NCBI RefSeq assembly: GCF_900156545.1
Contig: NZ_FTNW01000001.1
Span: 1 to 64,000 of the forward strand
Source: Aquipseudomonas alcaligenes
GTDB lineage: Bacteria; Pseudomonadota; Gammaproteobacteria; Pseudomonadales; Pseudomonadaceae
Direction: 5' to 3'
DNA length: 64,000 nt
In this document: positions 7,783 through 16,897 of the stretch, piece after piece
Numbering within the stretch: position 1 is the stretch's first letter
Layout of the letters: every line of letters starts with the position of its first letter
Program-made: the position numbers and the translations under genes
The notes under the pieces: model-generated
What the model was told of the DNA's origin: nothing
Database searches by the model: none
The model's input: only the letters and a program-made list of their open reading frames with translations

Positions 7783-7845
7783 ACTGGAGCGCGCAGGCCA
7801 CGGCTTATGTGAACAGCATTGCGGCCCCGGCTAGCTTAGGCGGTT

Positions 7846-8199
7846 TCAGCTCAGGGCGACTTCGACCTGCTCGCCGTTGAGTCGAACCGGCCAAACCGGC
7901 AGGTTCAGCTCGGGGTACTCCAGGCAGCCGCCATCGCGCAGGCGGTAGTGCTGTTTGTACAGCGGCGAGGCGATCACCAGTTCACCCTGCAGGTGGCCGA
8001 CGATGCCGCGGCCGATGACGTTGGCCCCGGACTTGGGGTCGCAGTTGCCGATGGCGAATACCTGTTGCTCGGTCTCCGGCAGGTAGAACAGCGCCACCTG
8101 TTGGTCTCCCAGCAGGGCGACCACGCCAGAGTTGGCGACCAGGTCGGCGGTGGCACACAGCGTTTGCCAGGTGTTCTCGCTATGGGTGACGGTGCTCAT
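7846..8199 (-). CDS. nirD: Assimilatory nitrite reductase small subunit NirD
   Basis: A 117-residue Rieske-like protein that partners NirB in the cytoplasmic NADH-dependent reduction of nitrite to ammonium. It has the NirD pattern (WQTLCATADLVANSGVVALL; AIGNCDPKSGANVIGRGIVG) and, typically for the subunit, lacks the full Cys/His Rieske cluster ligands. Its ATG overlaps the nirB stop by 3 bases (translational coupling). Confidence 0.94.
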   Translation of the reverse strand: MSTVTHSENTWQTLCATADLVANSGVVALLGDQQVALFYLPETEQQVFAIGNCDPKSGANVIGRGIVGHLQGELVIASPLYKQHYRLRDGGCLEYPELNLPVWPVRLNGEQVEVALS

Positions 8200-10757
8200 C
8201 AGACGACCTCCTCGGTGACGGGGATCAGGTGCAGTTCATCGGCGCGCGCCGGGCGGCGCTGGCCGCGTTCGCGGACAAAGTGGATGGCCGGGTCGCCGCC
8301 GTGCTCGTTGACGAAGGTGCGGAAGCGCTTGAGCTTCTCCTCGTCCTGCAGGGCGTTGGCCCATTCGCATTCGTAGCGGTCGACCACCAGCTGCATCTGT
8401 GCTTCCAGTTCGGCGGCCAGGCCCAGTCTGTCGTCGATCACCACGGCCTTGAGGTAGTCCAGCCCGCCTTCCAGCGACTCGCGCCACACCGAGGTGCGCT
8501 GCAGCTTGTCGGCGGTGCGGATGTAGAACATCAGCAGGCGGTCGATGTAGCGGATCAGGGTGGCGTCATCCAGGTCGGTGGCGAACAGCTCGGCGTGGCG
8601 CGGGCGCATGCCGCCGTTGCCGCACACGTACAGGTTCCAGCCGTTCTCGGTGGCAATCACGCCGATGTCCTTGCTCTGCGCCTCGGCGCACTCGCGGGTG
8701 CAGCCGCTGACCGCGAACTTGAGCTTGTGCGGCGCGCGCAGGCCCTTGTAGCGGTGCTCGATGTCCAGGGCCATCTTCACGCTGTCCTGCACGCCGTAGC
8801 GGCACCAGGTGCTGCCGACACAGCTCTTCACGGTACGGGTGGACTTGCCGTAGGCGTGGCCGGTCTCGAAGCCAGCGGCGATCAGCTCGCCCCAGATGTC
8901 CGGCAGCTCGTGCAGCTGGGCGCCGAACAGGTCGATGCGCTGGCCGCCGGTGATCTTGGTGTAGAGGTCGTATTTCTTCGCCACCGCGCCGATGGCGATC
9001 AGCCCGTCCGGGGTGATCTCGCCGCCGGGGATGCGCGGCACCACCGAGTAGGTACCGTTCTTCTGCATGTTGGCCATGAAGGTGTCGTTGGTGTCCTGCA
9101 GCGGCACCAGCGAGGGGTTCATGATCGGCTGGTTCCAGCAGGAGGCGAGGATCGAGCCCACCGCCGGCTTGCAGATGTCGCAGCCGACATGGCCCTTGCC
9201 GTGCCTGGCCAGCAGCGCCTCGAAGCTCTCGATGCCTTCCACGCGAACGAAGTGGTAGAGCTCCTGGCGGGTGTGGGCGAAGTGCTCGCACAGGCTCTTG
9301 TCCACTTCCACGCCGCGGGCGGTGAGTTCGTGCTCGACTACCTGCTTGAGCAGCGCGGCGCAGCCACCGCAACCGGTGGCCGCCTTGGTGCAGGCCTTGA
9401 CCCCGGCAATATCGCTGCAGCCGCCATCGATGGCTGCGCAGATCGCACCCTTGCTGACGTTGTGGCAGGAGCAGATGGTGGCGCTGTCCGGCAGGGCGTC
9501 GGCGCCGAGGGCCGGGGCGCCTTCACCGGCGGGCATGATCAGGCTGGCCGGATCTTCCGGCAGCTGGATGCCGTTCTGTGCGTATTGCAGCAGGGTGTCG
9601 TAGTAGCTGTTGTCGCCGACCAGCACGGCGCCGAGCACCTGCTTGCCGTCGGCGGACACGACCAGGCGGCGGTAGCTGGCCGTGGCTTCGTCGATGTAGC
9701 GGTAGCTCTTGGCGCCTGGCATGGCGCCGTGGGCGTCGCCGATGGAGCCGACATCGACACCGAGCAGCTTGAGCTTGGTTGACATGTCCGCGCCGAGGAA
9801 GGGCTGGCCGTCCTGGCTGCACAGCTGGGCGGCGACCAGGCGCGCCATCTGGTAGCCAGGGGCGACCAGGCCGAAGATGCTGCCGTTCCACGCTGCGCAC
9901 TCGCCGATGGCGTAGATGTTTTCGTCGCTGGTCAGGCACTGGTCGTTGATGTCGATGCCGCCGCGCGGGCCCAGCTCCAGGCCGCAGGCGCGGGCCAGGG
10001 CGTCCTGCGGACGGATGCCGGCGGAGAACACGATCAGGTCGGTCTCCAGGAAGTCTTCGCCGGCGAAGTTCATCCGGTAGCGGTATGCGCTGCCGGCGCT
10101 GATGCTCTGGGTGGCTTTGGACAGGTGCACGCCGACGCCCAGGTCCTCGATACGCTGCTTGAGGGCGGCGCCGCCGAAGTCGTCCAACTGCACCGGCATC
10201 AGCCGTGGGGCGAATTCCACCACGTGGGCTTCCAGGCCCAGGGACTTCAGGGCGTTGGCCGCTTCCAGGCCGAGCAGGCCGCCGCCGACCACCACGCCGC
10301 GGCGCTTGCCCTGGGCGGCGGCGCGGATGCCGTCGAGGTCATCGAGGGTGCGGTAGACCAGGCGCGAATCACCTTCGGCGCCTTCGATCGGCGGCACGAA
10401 GGGATAGGAGCCGGTGGCCAGCACCAGCTTGTCGTAGCCGAAGCGGCCTTTGGCGGTGACCACCTCGCGGGCCTCGCGGTCGATGCCCAGCACCGGGCAG
10501 CCCAGGTGCAGGGTCAGGTCTTCTTCTTCATAGAGGGAGGCGGCGCTCATGGCCAGGGATTCGGCGTCGCGGCCGCCGAAGTATTCGGACAGGTGCACAC
10601 GGTCGTAGGCGCGCTGCGCCTCCTCGCCGAACACTTCGATGCGGTAGTGCGCCAGGGCACCGCCCGCGAGCAGTTGCTCGACGCAGTGGTGGCCGACCAT
10701 GCCGTTGCCGACGACGATCAGTCGTTGCTTGTCAGTGGAGGCGTCTGTGCTGTTCAT
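8199..10757 (-). CDS. nirB: Assimilatory nitrite reductase large subunit NirB
   Basis: An 852-residue enzyme that reduces nitrite to ammonium with NAD(P)H in the cytoplasm. The domain order is complete: FAD/NAD(P) oxidoreductase (residues 1-~300, nucleotide-binding glycines in VVGNGMVGHHC and VVVGGGLLGLEAA), a BFD-type [2Fe-2S] region (CSCHN at ~430, TGCGGC), and the siroheme/[4Fe-4S] reductase half (SCVGSTWC at ~645 and GCTREC at ~686 as cluster ligands). It is the first gene of nirBD and is preceded by a long structured leader with a sigma-54 promoter. modABC downstream supplies molybdenum for the nitrate reductase that would act before it. Confidence 0.96.
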   Translation of the reverse strand: MNSTDASTDKQRLIVVGNGMVGHHCVEQLLAGGALAHYRIEVFGEEAQRAYDRVHLSEYFGGRDAESLAMSAASLYEEEDLTLHLGCPVLGIDREAREVVTAKGRFGYDKLVLATGSYPFVPPIEGAEGDSRLVYRTLDDLDGIRAAAQGKRRGVVVGGGLLGLEAANALKSLGLEAHVVEFAPRLMPVQLDDFGGAALKQRIEDLGVGVHLSKATQSISAGSAYRYRMNFAGEDFLETDLIVFSAGIRPQDALARACGLELGPRGGIDINDQCLTSDENIYAIGECAAWNGSIFGLVAPGYQMARLVAAQLCSQDGQPFLGADMSTKLKLLGVDVGSIGDAHGAMPGAKSYRYIDEATASYRRLVVSADGKQVLGAVLVGDNSYYDTLLQYAQNGIQLPEDPASLIMPAGEGAPALGADALPDSATICSCHNVSKGAICAAIDGGCSDIAGVKACTKAATGCGGCAALLKQVVEHELTARGVEVDKSLCEHFAHTRQELYHFVRVEGIESFEALLARHGKGHVGCDICKPAVGSILASCWNQPIMNPSLVPLQDTNDTFMANMQKNGTYSVVPRIPGGEITPDGLIAIGAVAKKYDLYTKITGGQRIDLFGAQLHELPDIWGELIAAGFETGHAYGKSTRTVKSCVGSTWCRYGVQDSVKMALDIEHRYKGLRAPHKLKFAVSGCTRECAEAQSKDIGVIATENGWNLYVCGNGGMRPRHAELFATDLDDATLIRYIDRLLMFYIRTADKLQRTSVWRESLEGGLDYLKAVVIDDRLGLAAELEAQMQLVVDRYECEWANALQDEEKLKRFRTFVNEHGGDPAIHFVRERGQRRPARADELHLIPVTEEVV

Positions 10758-10797
10758 AGCGTTTCCCGGCCAAAGCTCATCAGGTTTTTCCGCGGCA

Positions 10798-10836
10798 AAT
10801 AAAAAGGCGCCTGAAACCTTGCGGTCTCAGGCGCCT
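10798..10836 (-). terminator. Intrinsic terminator in the nirB leader (attenuator)
   Basis: On the minus strand AGGCGCCTGA and TCAGGCGCCT form a 10-bp perfect stem around GACCGCAAGGTT, followed by TTTTTATT. It sits only 41 bases upstream of the nirB ATG, inside the transcribed leader, so it must be read through for nirB expression. This is the position of NasR/NasT-regulated attenuators. Confidence 0.85.
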
Positions 10837-10879
10837 TTGCCTGTTCTGTGCGGTGCCTACGTGGGCGCCTCGTGTCCAT

Positions 10880-10903
10880 CGCCTTGATCGCCATTGATCG
10901 GCG
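10880..10903 (-). promoter_or_regulatory. Leader hairpin with hexaloop, candidate NasT/ANTAR binding element
   Basis: On the minus strand CGCC-GATC, loop AATGGC, GATC-aa-GGCG folds into a hairpin with a six-base loop carrying A at position 1 and G at position 4, the known feature of RNAs bound by ANTAR-domain antiterminators. It lies upstream of the attenuator. A second GC-rich hairpin (about 10849-10867) could be the partner loop, although its loop lacks A1/G4. Confidence 0.5.
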
Positions 10904-10939
10904 GGACGGCCCGTGTGGGTTGGGCTTGCTGTGGGTTAT

Positions 10940-10954
10940 GCAGCGCCTGTGCCA
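10940..10954 (-). promoter_or_regulatory. Sigma-54 promoter of nirBD
   Basis: Minus-strand TGGCAC-AGGCG-CTGC has the invariant GG and GC exactly 10 bases apart, with one mismatch to the TTGC of the -12 element. Transcription from here would give a leader of about 170 bases containing the hexaloop hairpin and the attenuator. Confidence 0.75.
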
Positions 10955-11063
10955 GTTTTCTCGGAGAGGGCTGGGCCCCTTGTGTTGCGCGGATTTCAGG
11001 CGATCTGGCGGGCTCGGATGAGCGTGGCTGATAGACCCAAAAGGAGGCGCCTGTCTCTTGCCT

Positions 11064-11090
11064 TGCGCCATTGTGGTCCGTGTTGGTGCA
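11064..11090. promoter_or_regulatory. Candidate NtrC binding sites
   Basis: Two overlapping matches to TGCACC-N5-GGTGCA: TGCGCC-attgt-GGTCCG (11064-11080) and TGGTCC-gtgtt-GGTGCA (11074-11090; right half perfect). They lie about 110-150 bases upstream of the nirB sigma-54 promoter, a normal enhancer distance. They could also serve dctA. Confidence 0.45.
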
Positions 11091-11232
11091 TTGGCGACGG
11101 CGCCTCGCGATGCCCAGGCGCGGGCGAAATCCCGCCATGTGCCTGGCGAAAATCCGCCAATTCCATCGCCGTCGGATGCCTAATATTTTCGTAAGTGTAT
11201 GTATTTTAAGGATATTTATTTATAGAAGGCTC

Positions 11233-11247
11233 TGGCACAGCGCTTGC
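11233..11247 (+). promoter_or_regulatory. Sigma-54 promoter of dctA
   Basis: TGGCAC-AGCGC-TTGC matches the sigma-54 consensus, with GG and GC 10 bases apart. It lies 130 bases upstream of the dctA start. dctA genes are classically activated by DctB/DctD with sigma-54; those regulators are not in the window. Confidence 0.85.
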
Positions 11248-11377
11248 CATAGGTGCTACAGCCCCGCAGTCGGGGGCTCCCAACAACAAATCCCTCCAGA
11301 GCAGGAGGGTTAGCACTTTGAGCAGTCGCACGGTCATCCAGGGAGGGCGGTCGGGCGGCGGCGAGCGAGGAACTGCC

Positions 11378-12673
11378 ATGACCCGCAAACCCTTCTACAA
11401 GAGCCTGTACGTTCAGGTGCTGGTGGCCATCGCCATCGGTATCCTGCTCGGCCACTTCTACCCCGAGACCGGCGTGGCGCTCAAGCCGCTGGGCGACGGC
11501 TTCGTCAAGCTGATCAAGATGGCCATCGCGCCCATCATCTTCTGCACCGTGGTCAGCGGTATTGCCGGCATGCAGGACATGAAGGCCGTGGGCAAGACCG
11601 GCGGCTACGCGCTGCTGTACTTCGAGATCGTCTCCACCCTGGCCCTGGTCATCGGCCTGGTGGTGGTCAACATCGCGCAGCCGGGCGTCGGCATGCATGT
11701 CGATCCAGCCACGCTGGATACCAAGGGTATCGCCGCCTTCGCCGCCGCCGGCGAGCAGCAGAGCACCGTGGCCTTCCTGCTCAACGTGATCCCCTCGACC
11801 ATCGTCGGCGCCTTCGCCAGCGGCGATATTCTGCAGGTGCTGTTCTTCTCGGTGATCTTCGCCTTCGCCCTGCAGCGCATGGGTGACTATGGCAAGCCGG
11901 TGCTGGAGTTCATCGACCGCATCGCCCACGTCATGTTCGGCATCATCAACATGATCATGAAGGTCGCTCCCATCGGTGCCTTCGGCGCCATGGCCTTCAC
12001 CATCGGCCAGTATGGGGTCGGCTCGCTGGTGCAGCTGGGCCAGCTGATGCTGTGCTTCTACATCACGTGCCTGTTCTTCATCCTCGTGGTGCTCGGCGGT
12101 ATCGCGCGCGCCCACGGTTTCAGCATCCTCAAGTTCATCAAGTACATCCGCGAGGAACTGCTGATCGTGCTTGGCACTTCGTCTTCGGAGTCCGCGCTGC
12201 CGCGCATGCTGAACAAGATGGAGAAGCTCGGTGCCAACAAGTCGGTGGTCGGCCTGGTCATTCCGACCGGCTATTCGTTCAACCTCGATGGCACCTCGAT
12301 CTACCTGACCATGGCCGCCGTGTTCATCGCCCAGGCGACCGACACCACCATGGACATCACTCACCAGCTGACCCTGCTGGCCGTGCTGCTGATTGCTTCC
12401 AAAGGTGCCGCTGGCGTCACCGGCTCTGGCTTCATCGTGCTGGCGGCCACGCTCTCGGCGGTTGGCCATCTGCCGGTGGCCGGCCTGGCGCTGATCCTCG
12501 GCATCGACCGCTTCATGTCCGAAGCGCGTGCCCTGACCAACCTGATCGGCAATGGCGTGGCCACCCTGGTGGTCGCCAAGTGGTGCAAGCAACTCGACGA
12601 GAGCACCCTGCAGCGTGAGCTGGCCGAGGGCGGCAGTTCGACCTCGCTGGAGGGCGTGCGCGAAGCGGCCTGA
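11378..12673 (+). CDS. dctA: C4-dicarboxylate transporter DctA
   Basis: A 431-residue sodium or proton symporter of the DAACS family that takes up succinate, fumarate and malate through the inner membrane. The conserved serine-rich loop ([14 protein letters not shown], ~residue 270) and the NLDGTSIY motif are intact, with eight or more membrane segments. The start ATG at 11378 follows [24 protein letters not shown] is the usual DctA N-terminus. The frame is open 20 codons upstream, but that part is not DctA-like. It is driven by its own sigma-54 promoter and ends at a strong terminator. Confidence 0.96.
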   Translation: MTRKPFYKSLYVQVLVAIAIGILLGHFYPETGVALKPLGDGFVKLIKMAIAPIIFCTVVSGIAGMQDMKAVGKTGGYALLYFEIVSTLALVIGLVVVNIAQPGVGMHVDPATLDTKGIAAFAAAGEQQSTVAFLLNVIPSTIVGAFASGDILQVLFFSVIFAFALQRMGDYGKPVLEFIDRIAHVMFGIINMIMKVAPIGAFGAMAFTIGQYGVGSLVQLGQLMLCFYITCLFFILVVLGGIARAHGFSILKFIKYIREELLIVLGTSSSESALPRMLNKMEKLGANKSVVGLVIPTGYSFNLDGTSIYLTMAAVFIAQATDTTMDITHQLTLLAVLLIASKGAAGVTGSGFIVLAATLSAVGHLPVAGLALILGIDRFMSEARALTNLIGNGVATLVVAKWCKQLDESTLQRELAEGGSSTSLEGVREAA

Positions 12674-12716
12674 GTCTGATTCTGCGCCGCCCTTACAGCG
12701 GGGCGGCACCCTCCTG

Positions 12717-12743
12717 GCCCGTCCTTTGTGACGGGCTTTTTTT
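12717..12743 (+). terminator. Intrinsic terminator after dctA
   Basis: GCCCGTC-ctttgt-GACGGGC followed by seven T residues, 44 bases after the dctA stop. Confidence 0.9.
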
Positions 12744-12836
12744 ATCCGTCGCAACGTGACCGGCGAGACCGCGTCTTTTCCTCGGCGCCGGCTCTGGCTA
12801 AGCTCGCGTTTCCGCCCATGTAGCAGAGGCTCTTCC

Positions 12837-14564
12837 ATGTCGCAGCAACGCCCGGCCGCCGATATCGCCCGCACGATTCTCGAAGGTTTCGACGACTATC
12901 GCGCGCACTTCCGCGAGATCACCAACGGTGCCCGTGCCCGCTTCGAGCAGGCCCTGTGGCAGGAGGCGCAGCGGGCCTCGGCGGCGCGGATCAATCTGTA
13001 CGAGGAAAAGGTTGGCGAGGTGGTCGAGCGCCTGCGCCAGGCATTCAGCAGCGAGCAACTGCTGGATATCGACCTGTGGCCGGTAGTGAAGAGCGCCTAC
13101 ATCCGCCTGATCGACCTGCGCAACGACGATGAGCTGGCCGAGACCTGGTACAACTCGATCTTCTGCGGGCTGTTCAGCCACGACAAGATCAGCGATGGCT
13201 GCATGTTTATCCACACCACCCGGCCTTCGCTGCGCTCGCATGAGCGCACGCCGCAGACCCGCAGCTACCAGCCGCGCGGCGATCTCAACCAGGCGCTGCG
13301 GCAGATCTTCACCGACTACAGCTACAGCGCGCCCTTCGAAGACCTGGAGCGCGACCTGGCCAAGCTGGAGCACCAACTGCGTGCCAACCTGCCGGACTGG
13401 GTGTGCAAGGACCAGGCGCTGACCATCGAGCTGTTCTCCTCGACCCTGTACCGCAACAAGGGCGCCTACCTGGTCGGTCGCATCTTCACCCCGGATGAGC
13501 AATGGCCGCTGGTGCTGCCGCTGCTGCATCAGGAGGGCAAAGGCATCCAGATCGATACGCTGATCACCGATGAGGCGGAGGTCTCGATCATCTTCTCCTT
13601 CACCCGTTCCTATTTCATGGTGCGGGTGGACATCCCGGCGGAGTTCATCGGCTTTCTCAAGCGCATCCTGCCGGGCAAGCACATCGCCGAGCTGTACACC
13701 TCGATCGGCTTCTACAAGCACGGCAAGTCGGAGTTTTACCGCGCGCTGATCAACCACCTGGCCAGCACCGACGACAAGTTCGTCATGGCCCCCGGCGTGC
13801 GTGGCATGGTGATGAGCGTATTCACCCTGCCGGGCTTCAACACCGTATTCAAGATCATCAAGGACCGCTTCTCGCCGTCCAAGACCATCGACCATGCCAC
13901 GGTGATCGACCGCTACCGGCTGGTCAAAAGCGTCGACCGGGTCGGACGTATGGCCGACACCCAGGAGTTCTCCGACTTCCGTTTCCCGCTGGCCAAGTTC
14001 GACCCCGAGTGCCTGGCCGAACTGCTGGAGGTGGCGCCCTCGACGGTGCAGATCGAGAACGGCGATACCGTGCTGATCCGTCACTGCTGGACCGAGCGGC
14101 GGATGATCCCGCTGAACATATACCTGGAGCATGCCAACGAGGTGCAGGTGAGGGAGGCGCTGGAGGACTACGGCCTGGCCATCAAGCAGCTGGCCGCCGC
14201 CAACATCTTCCCCGGTGACATGCTGCTAAAGAACTTCGGCGTCACCCGTCACGGCCGCGTGGTGTTCTATGACTACGACGAGATCAGCTACCTCACCGAG
14301 GTGAACTTCCGGCGCATCCCGCCGCCCCGTTACCCGGAAGACGAGATGGCCAGCGAACCCTGGTATTCGGTGGGGCCGAACGACGTGTTCCCCGAGGAGT
14401 TCCCGCGCTTCCTGTTCGGCGATGTCGGCCAGCGCCGCCTGTTCAACCAGCTGCACGGCGATCTCTATGATGCCGACTACTGGAAGGGGCTGCAGGAGGC
14501 GATCCGCGCGGGCAAGGTGATCGATGTATTTCCCTACCGGCGCAAGGCCGACCTGATCGTCTAA
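12837..14564 (+). CDS. aceK: Isocitrate dehydrogenase kinase/phosphatase AceK
   Basis: A 575-residue bifunctional cytosolic enzyme that phosphorylates and dephosphorylates isocitrate dehydrogenase, steering carbon between the TCA cycle and the glyoxylate shunt. It is full length. The ATP-binding loop region APGVRGMVM (~residue 318) and the kinase-core residues in [25 protein letters not shown] (split: [22 protein letters not shown]; ~residue 460-480) are present. The start ATG at 12837 gives the typical N-terminus. It stands alone between the dctA terminator and the aer gene. Confidence 0.96.
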   Translation: MSQQRPAADIARTILEGFDDYRAHFREITNGARARFEQALWQEAQRASAARINLYEEKVGEVVERLRQAFSSEQLLDIDLWPVVKSAYIRLIDLRNDDELAETWYNSIFCGLFSHDKISDGCMFIHTTRPSLRSHERTPQTRSYQPRGDLNQALRQIFTDYSYSAPFEDLERDLAKLEHQLRANLPDWVCKDQALTIELFSSTLYRNKGAYLVGRIFTPDEQWPLVLPLLHQEGKGIQIDTLITDEAEVSIIFSFTRSYFMVRVDIPAEFIGFLKRILPGKHIAELYTSIGFYKHGKSEFYRALINHLASTDDKFVMAPGVRGMVMSVFTLPGFNTVFKIIKDRFSPSKTIDHATVIDRYRLVKSVDRVGRMADTQEFSDFRFPLAKFDPECLAELLEVAPSTVQIENGDTVLIRHCWTERRMIPLNIYLEHANEVQVREALEDYGLAIKQLAAANIFPGDMLLKNFGVTRHGRVVFYDYDEISYLTEVNFRRIPPPRYPEDEMASEPWYSVGPNDVFPEEFPRFLFGDVGQRRLFNQLHGDLYDADYWKGLQEAIRAGKVIDVFPYRRKADLIV

Positions 14565-14701
14565 GGCGCTCTGACCGCCTGTCGGGTGGGTTGAGTGGTG
14601 GTGATGGCCTTGTGCTGTTTTGGCACGGATGTGCTAGACAGAATAGGTGTAAGGCCTGGAAGTCATAACCACCTTTCAACCTCCCCAAGGACGGTCTGTC
14701 T

Positions 14702-16267
14702 ATGCGTCAGAACCTGCCCGTTACACAGCGTGAGCGCACTTTTACCGATGCCGACCGCCTGATTTCCACTACCGACCTCAACAGCACCATCACCTACGCC
14801 AACGATGCGTTCGTGGCCATCAGCGGCTTCTCGCGCGAAGAGCTAATTGGCCAGCCGCATAACATCGTGCGCCATCCGGACATGCCTCCCGGTGTGTTTG
14901 CGCACATGTGGGAGACGGTCAAGCAGGGCAAGCCGTGGATGGGGATCGTCAAGAACCGTTGCAAGAATGGCGATCACTATTGGGTCAGCGCCTATGTCAC
15001 GCCCATCTATGAGAATGGCAGGTTGGTGGGCTACGAGTCGGTGCGCTCGGTGCCCAGCGAGGCGCAGAAGCGCCGTGCCGAGGCACTCTATGCGCGCTTG
15101 CGCGCCGGCAAGCCGCCGGTGCCGATGATCGAGCACTGGACCTATGACATCCTCGGTTCGTGGCCGCTGATACTGGCTGGCCTGGTCATCCTTGCCGGGC
15201 ATTGGGTGCTGAGCGGGCCGTGGCTGCTGGCATTCATCTTTGCCGTATTGTTCGCGCTGGGCTCCTATCAGCTGTACAGCAAGCGTCAGCTCATCCGGCG
15301 TACGCTGGCGGAGCATCCCAAGGCTTTTACCAGCGCGCTGGTGGCCCTGACCTACAGCGACAACCGCGGTGCTCAGGCGCTGCTGGACATGGCCATGATC
15401 AGCGAAGAAGCGCGCCTGCAGACCGCATTGACGCGTCTCGAGGACGCCGGCGAGAACGTGCGACAGCGCGCTGCCCAGTCTGCCGAGCTGTCGCGCTCCG
15501 GTGCGGAGTTGCTGGAGCAGCAGCGCAACGAAACGGACCAGTCGGCCACCGCCATCAACCAGATGGCGGCGACCATTCAGGAGGTGGCGCACAACGTGCA
15601 GAACACTTCCCATGCGGCCGAGGAGGCGGATCGCCTCGCCCTGCAGGGGCGTGACCTGGCCGGTGGCAGTCTGAACGCCATGCAGCAGATGGCCGATGCG
15701 GTGCATGAGATTGGCCAGGCGGTGAACGAGCTGGCGGTTTCGACCCAGTCCATCGGCAGCGTCGCCGATGTGATCACCTCCATTGCCGAGCAGACCAACC
15801 TGCTGGCGCTCAACGCCGCCATCGAGGCAGCGCGTGCCGGCGAGCAGGGCAGGGGGTTCGCCGTGGTGGCCGATGAGGTGCGGGCCTTGGCTGGGCGCAC
15901 CCGTGAATCCACGGAGCAGATTCATCAGATCATCTCCTCGCTGCGCAGCGGTGCGGACAAGGCCGTGCTGACAGCCAGCCGTGGCGAGGATATCTCCAGG
16001 GACAGCGTGAGCAGTGTTGAGGCGGTGCGTGAGGCTCTGGACGGTATCAGTCAGGCGGTCAGCCGCATCACCGGCATGAGCCAGCAGATGGCCGCGGCGT
16101 CCGAGCAACAGGCGCATGTCGCCGAGGACATCAGTCGGCAGATCACCCGCATCGCCCAGCTCTCCGACCACAGTGCCATGCAGGCGCAGCAGGGGGTGGG
16201 TATCAGCCAGGAACTGGAACAGATGGCGGAGTACCTGCACAGCCTGGCGGAGCGCTTCAACCGCTGA
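14702..16267 (+). CDS. aer: Aer-like PAS-domain methyl-accepting chemotaxis protein
   Basis: A 521-residue energy or redox sensor. An N-terminal PAS domain (residues ~20-115, with [15 protein letters not shown] and the NIVRHPDMP motif typical of FAD-binding Aer) is followed by two closely spaced membrane helices (~155-200), no periplasmic domain, and a long coiled-coil signalling domain with the hairpin tip [20 protein letters not shown] (~360-380). It probably docks to CheA/CheW and controls aerotaxis. The same length and layout occur in Aer of P. aeruginosa. Confidence 0.92.
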   Translation: MRQNLPVTQRERTFTDADRLISTTDLNSTITYANDAFVAISGFSREELIGQPHNIVRHPDMPPGVFAHMWETVKQGKPWMGIVKNRCKNGDHYWVSAYVTPIYENGRLVGYESVRSVPSEAQKRRAEALYARLRAGKPPVPMIEHWTYDILGSWPLILAGLVILAGHWVLSGPWLLAFIFAVLFALGSYQLYSKRQLIRRTLAEHPKAFTSALVALTYSDNRGAQALLDMAMISEEARLQTALTRLEDAGENVRQRAAQSAELSRSGAELLEQQRNETDQSATAINQMAATIQEVAHNVQNTSHAAEEADRLALQGRDLAGGSLNAMQQMADAVHEIGQAVNELAVSTQSIGSVADVITSIAEQTNLLALNAAIEAARAGEQGRGFAVVADEVRALAGRTRESTEQIHQIISSLRSGADKAVLTASRGEDISRDSVSSVEAVREALDGISQAVSRITGMSQQMAAASEQQAHVAEDISRQITRIAQLSDHSAMQAQQGVGISQELEQMAEYLHSLAERFNR

Positions 16268-16309
16268 ACCGGGCGCTGTGGCACACTGCGCGCCCGGAGG
16301 AATGCCGTC

Positions 16310-16897
16310 ATGTCCCGAGCGCGCTGCGAGCGCTGCGCCCGCCCGCTGAGTCACTGTCTTTGTCATCTGATTCCATGCCTGCCCAGCCGCACCCGGGTGC
16401 TGATCCTGCAGCACCCGGATGAGGTGGGGCACGCGCTGAACACTGCGCGCCTGGCGGCGCTGGGTCTGATTAATGCCGAATTGCGGGTGGGCGAAGTGTT
16501 CGCCGATCTGTCGTTCGATCCCGCCTACCGTGCCTGCCTGCTGTTTCCGGGCGATGCGGCGCTACCCCTGCCGCTGGTGCAGCCGTCGGATGATGAGCGC
16601 CCCTTGCTGCTGGTAGTGCCGGATGGCACCTGGCGCAAGGCGCGCAAGCTGTTGCACCTCAATCCTGTGCTGGCATCTTTGCCGCGAGTCTGCCTGCCTT
16701 CGGGCCTCCGCTCGCGCTACCGCCTGCGCAAGGCTCCCGCAGAGGGTGCGCTGGCGACCATCGAGGCCGTAGCCGTGGCGCTGGAGATGCAGGAAGGGAG
16801 GTGCTTTGCCGCGCTGTTACGCCCCTTCGAGGCACTGATCGAAGGGCAGATCGCGGCGATGGGGGCGGAGATCTACCAGCGCAATCACGGTGACTAG
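16310..16897 (+). CDS. DTW-domain tRNA-uridine aminocarboxypropyltransferase
   Basis: A 195-residue DTW-domain protein. Members install the acp3U modification on tRNA using S-adenosylmethionine (TapT/TuaA-type). The D-x-T-W motif is in VPDGTWRKARKL (~residue 103). N-terminal cysteines (CERCARPLSHCLC) form the zinc-binding knuckle usual in the family. The gene ends overlapping the convergent lapC-like gene by 4 bases. Confidence 0.88.
   Translation: MSRARCERCARPLSHCLCHLIPCLPSRTRVLILQHPDEVGHALNTARLAALGLINAELRVGEVFADLSFDPAYRACLLFPGDAALPLPLVQPSDDERPLLLVVPDGTWRKARKLLHLNPVLASLPRVCLPSGLRSRYRLRKAPAEGALATIEAVAVALEMQEGRCFAALLRPFEALIEGQIAAMGAEIYQRNHGD

Noticed and set aside
14615..14640. TTGGCACGGATGTGC upstream of aer as a sigma-54 promoter
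   Set aside because: The GG and GC dinucleotides are 9 rather than 10 bases apart and the TTGC element is missing.
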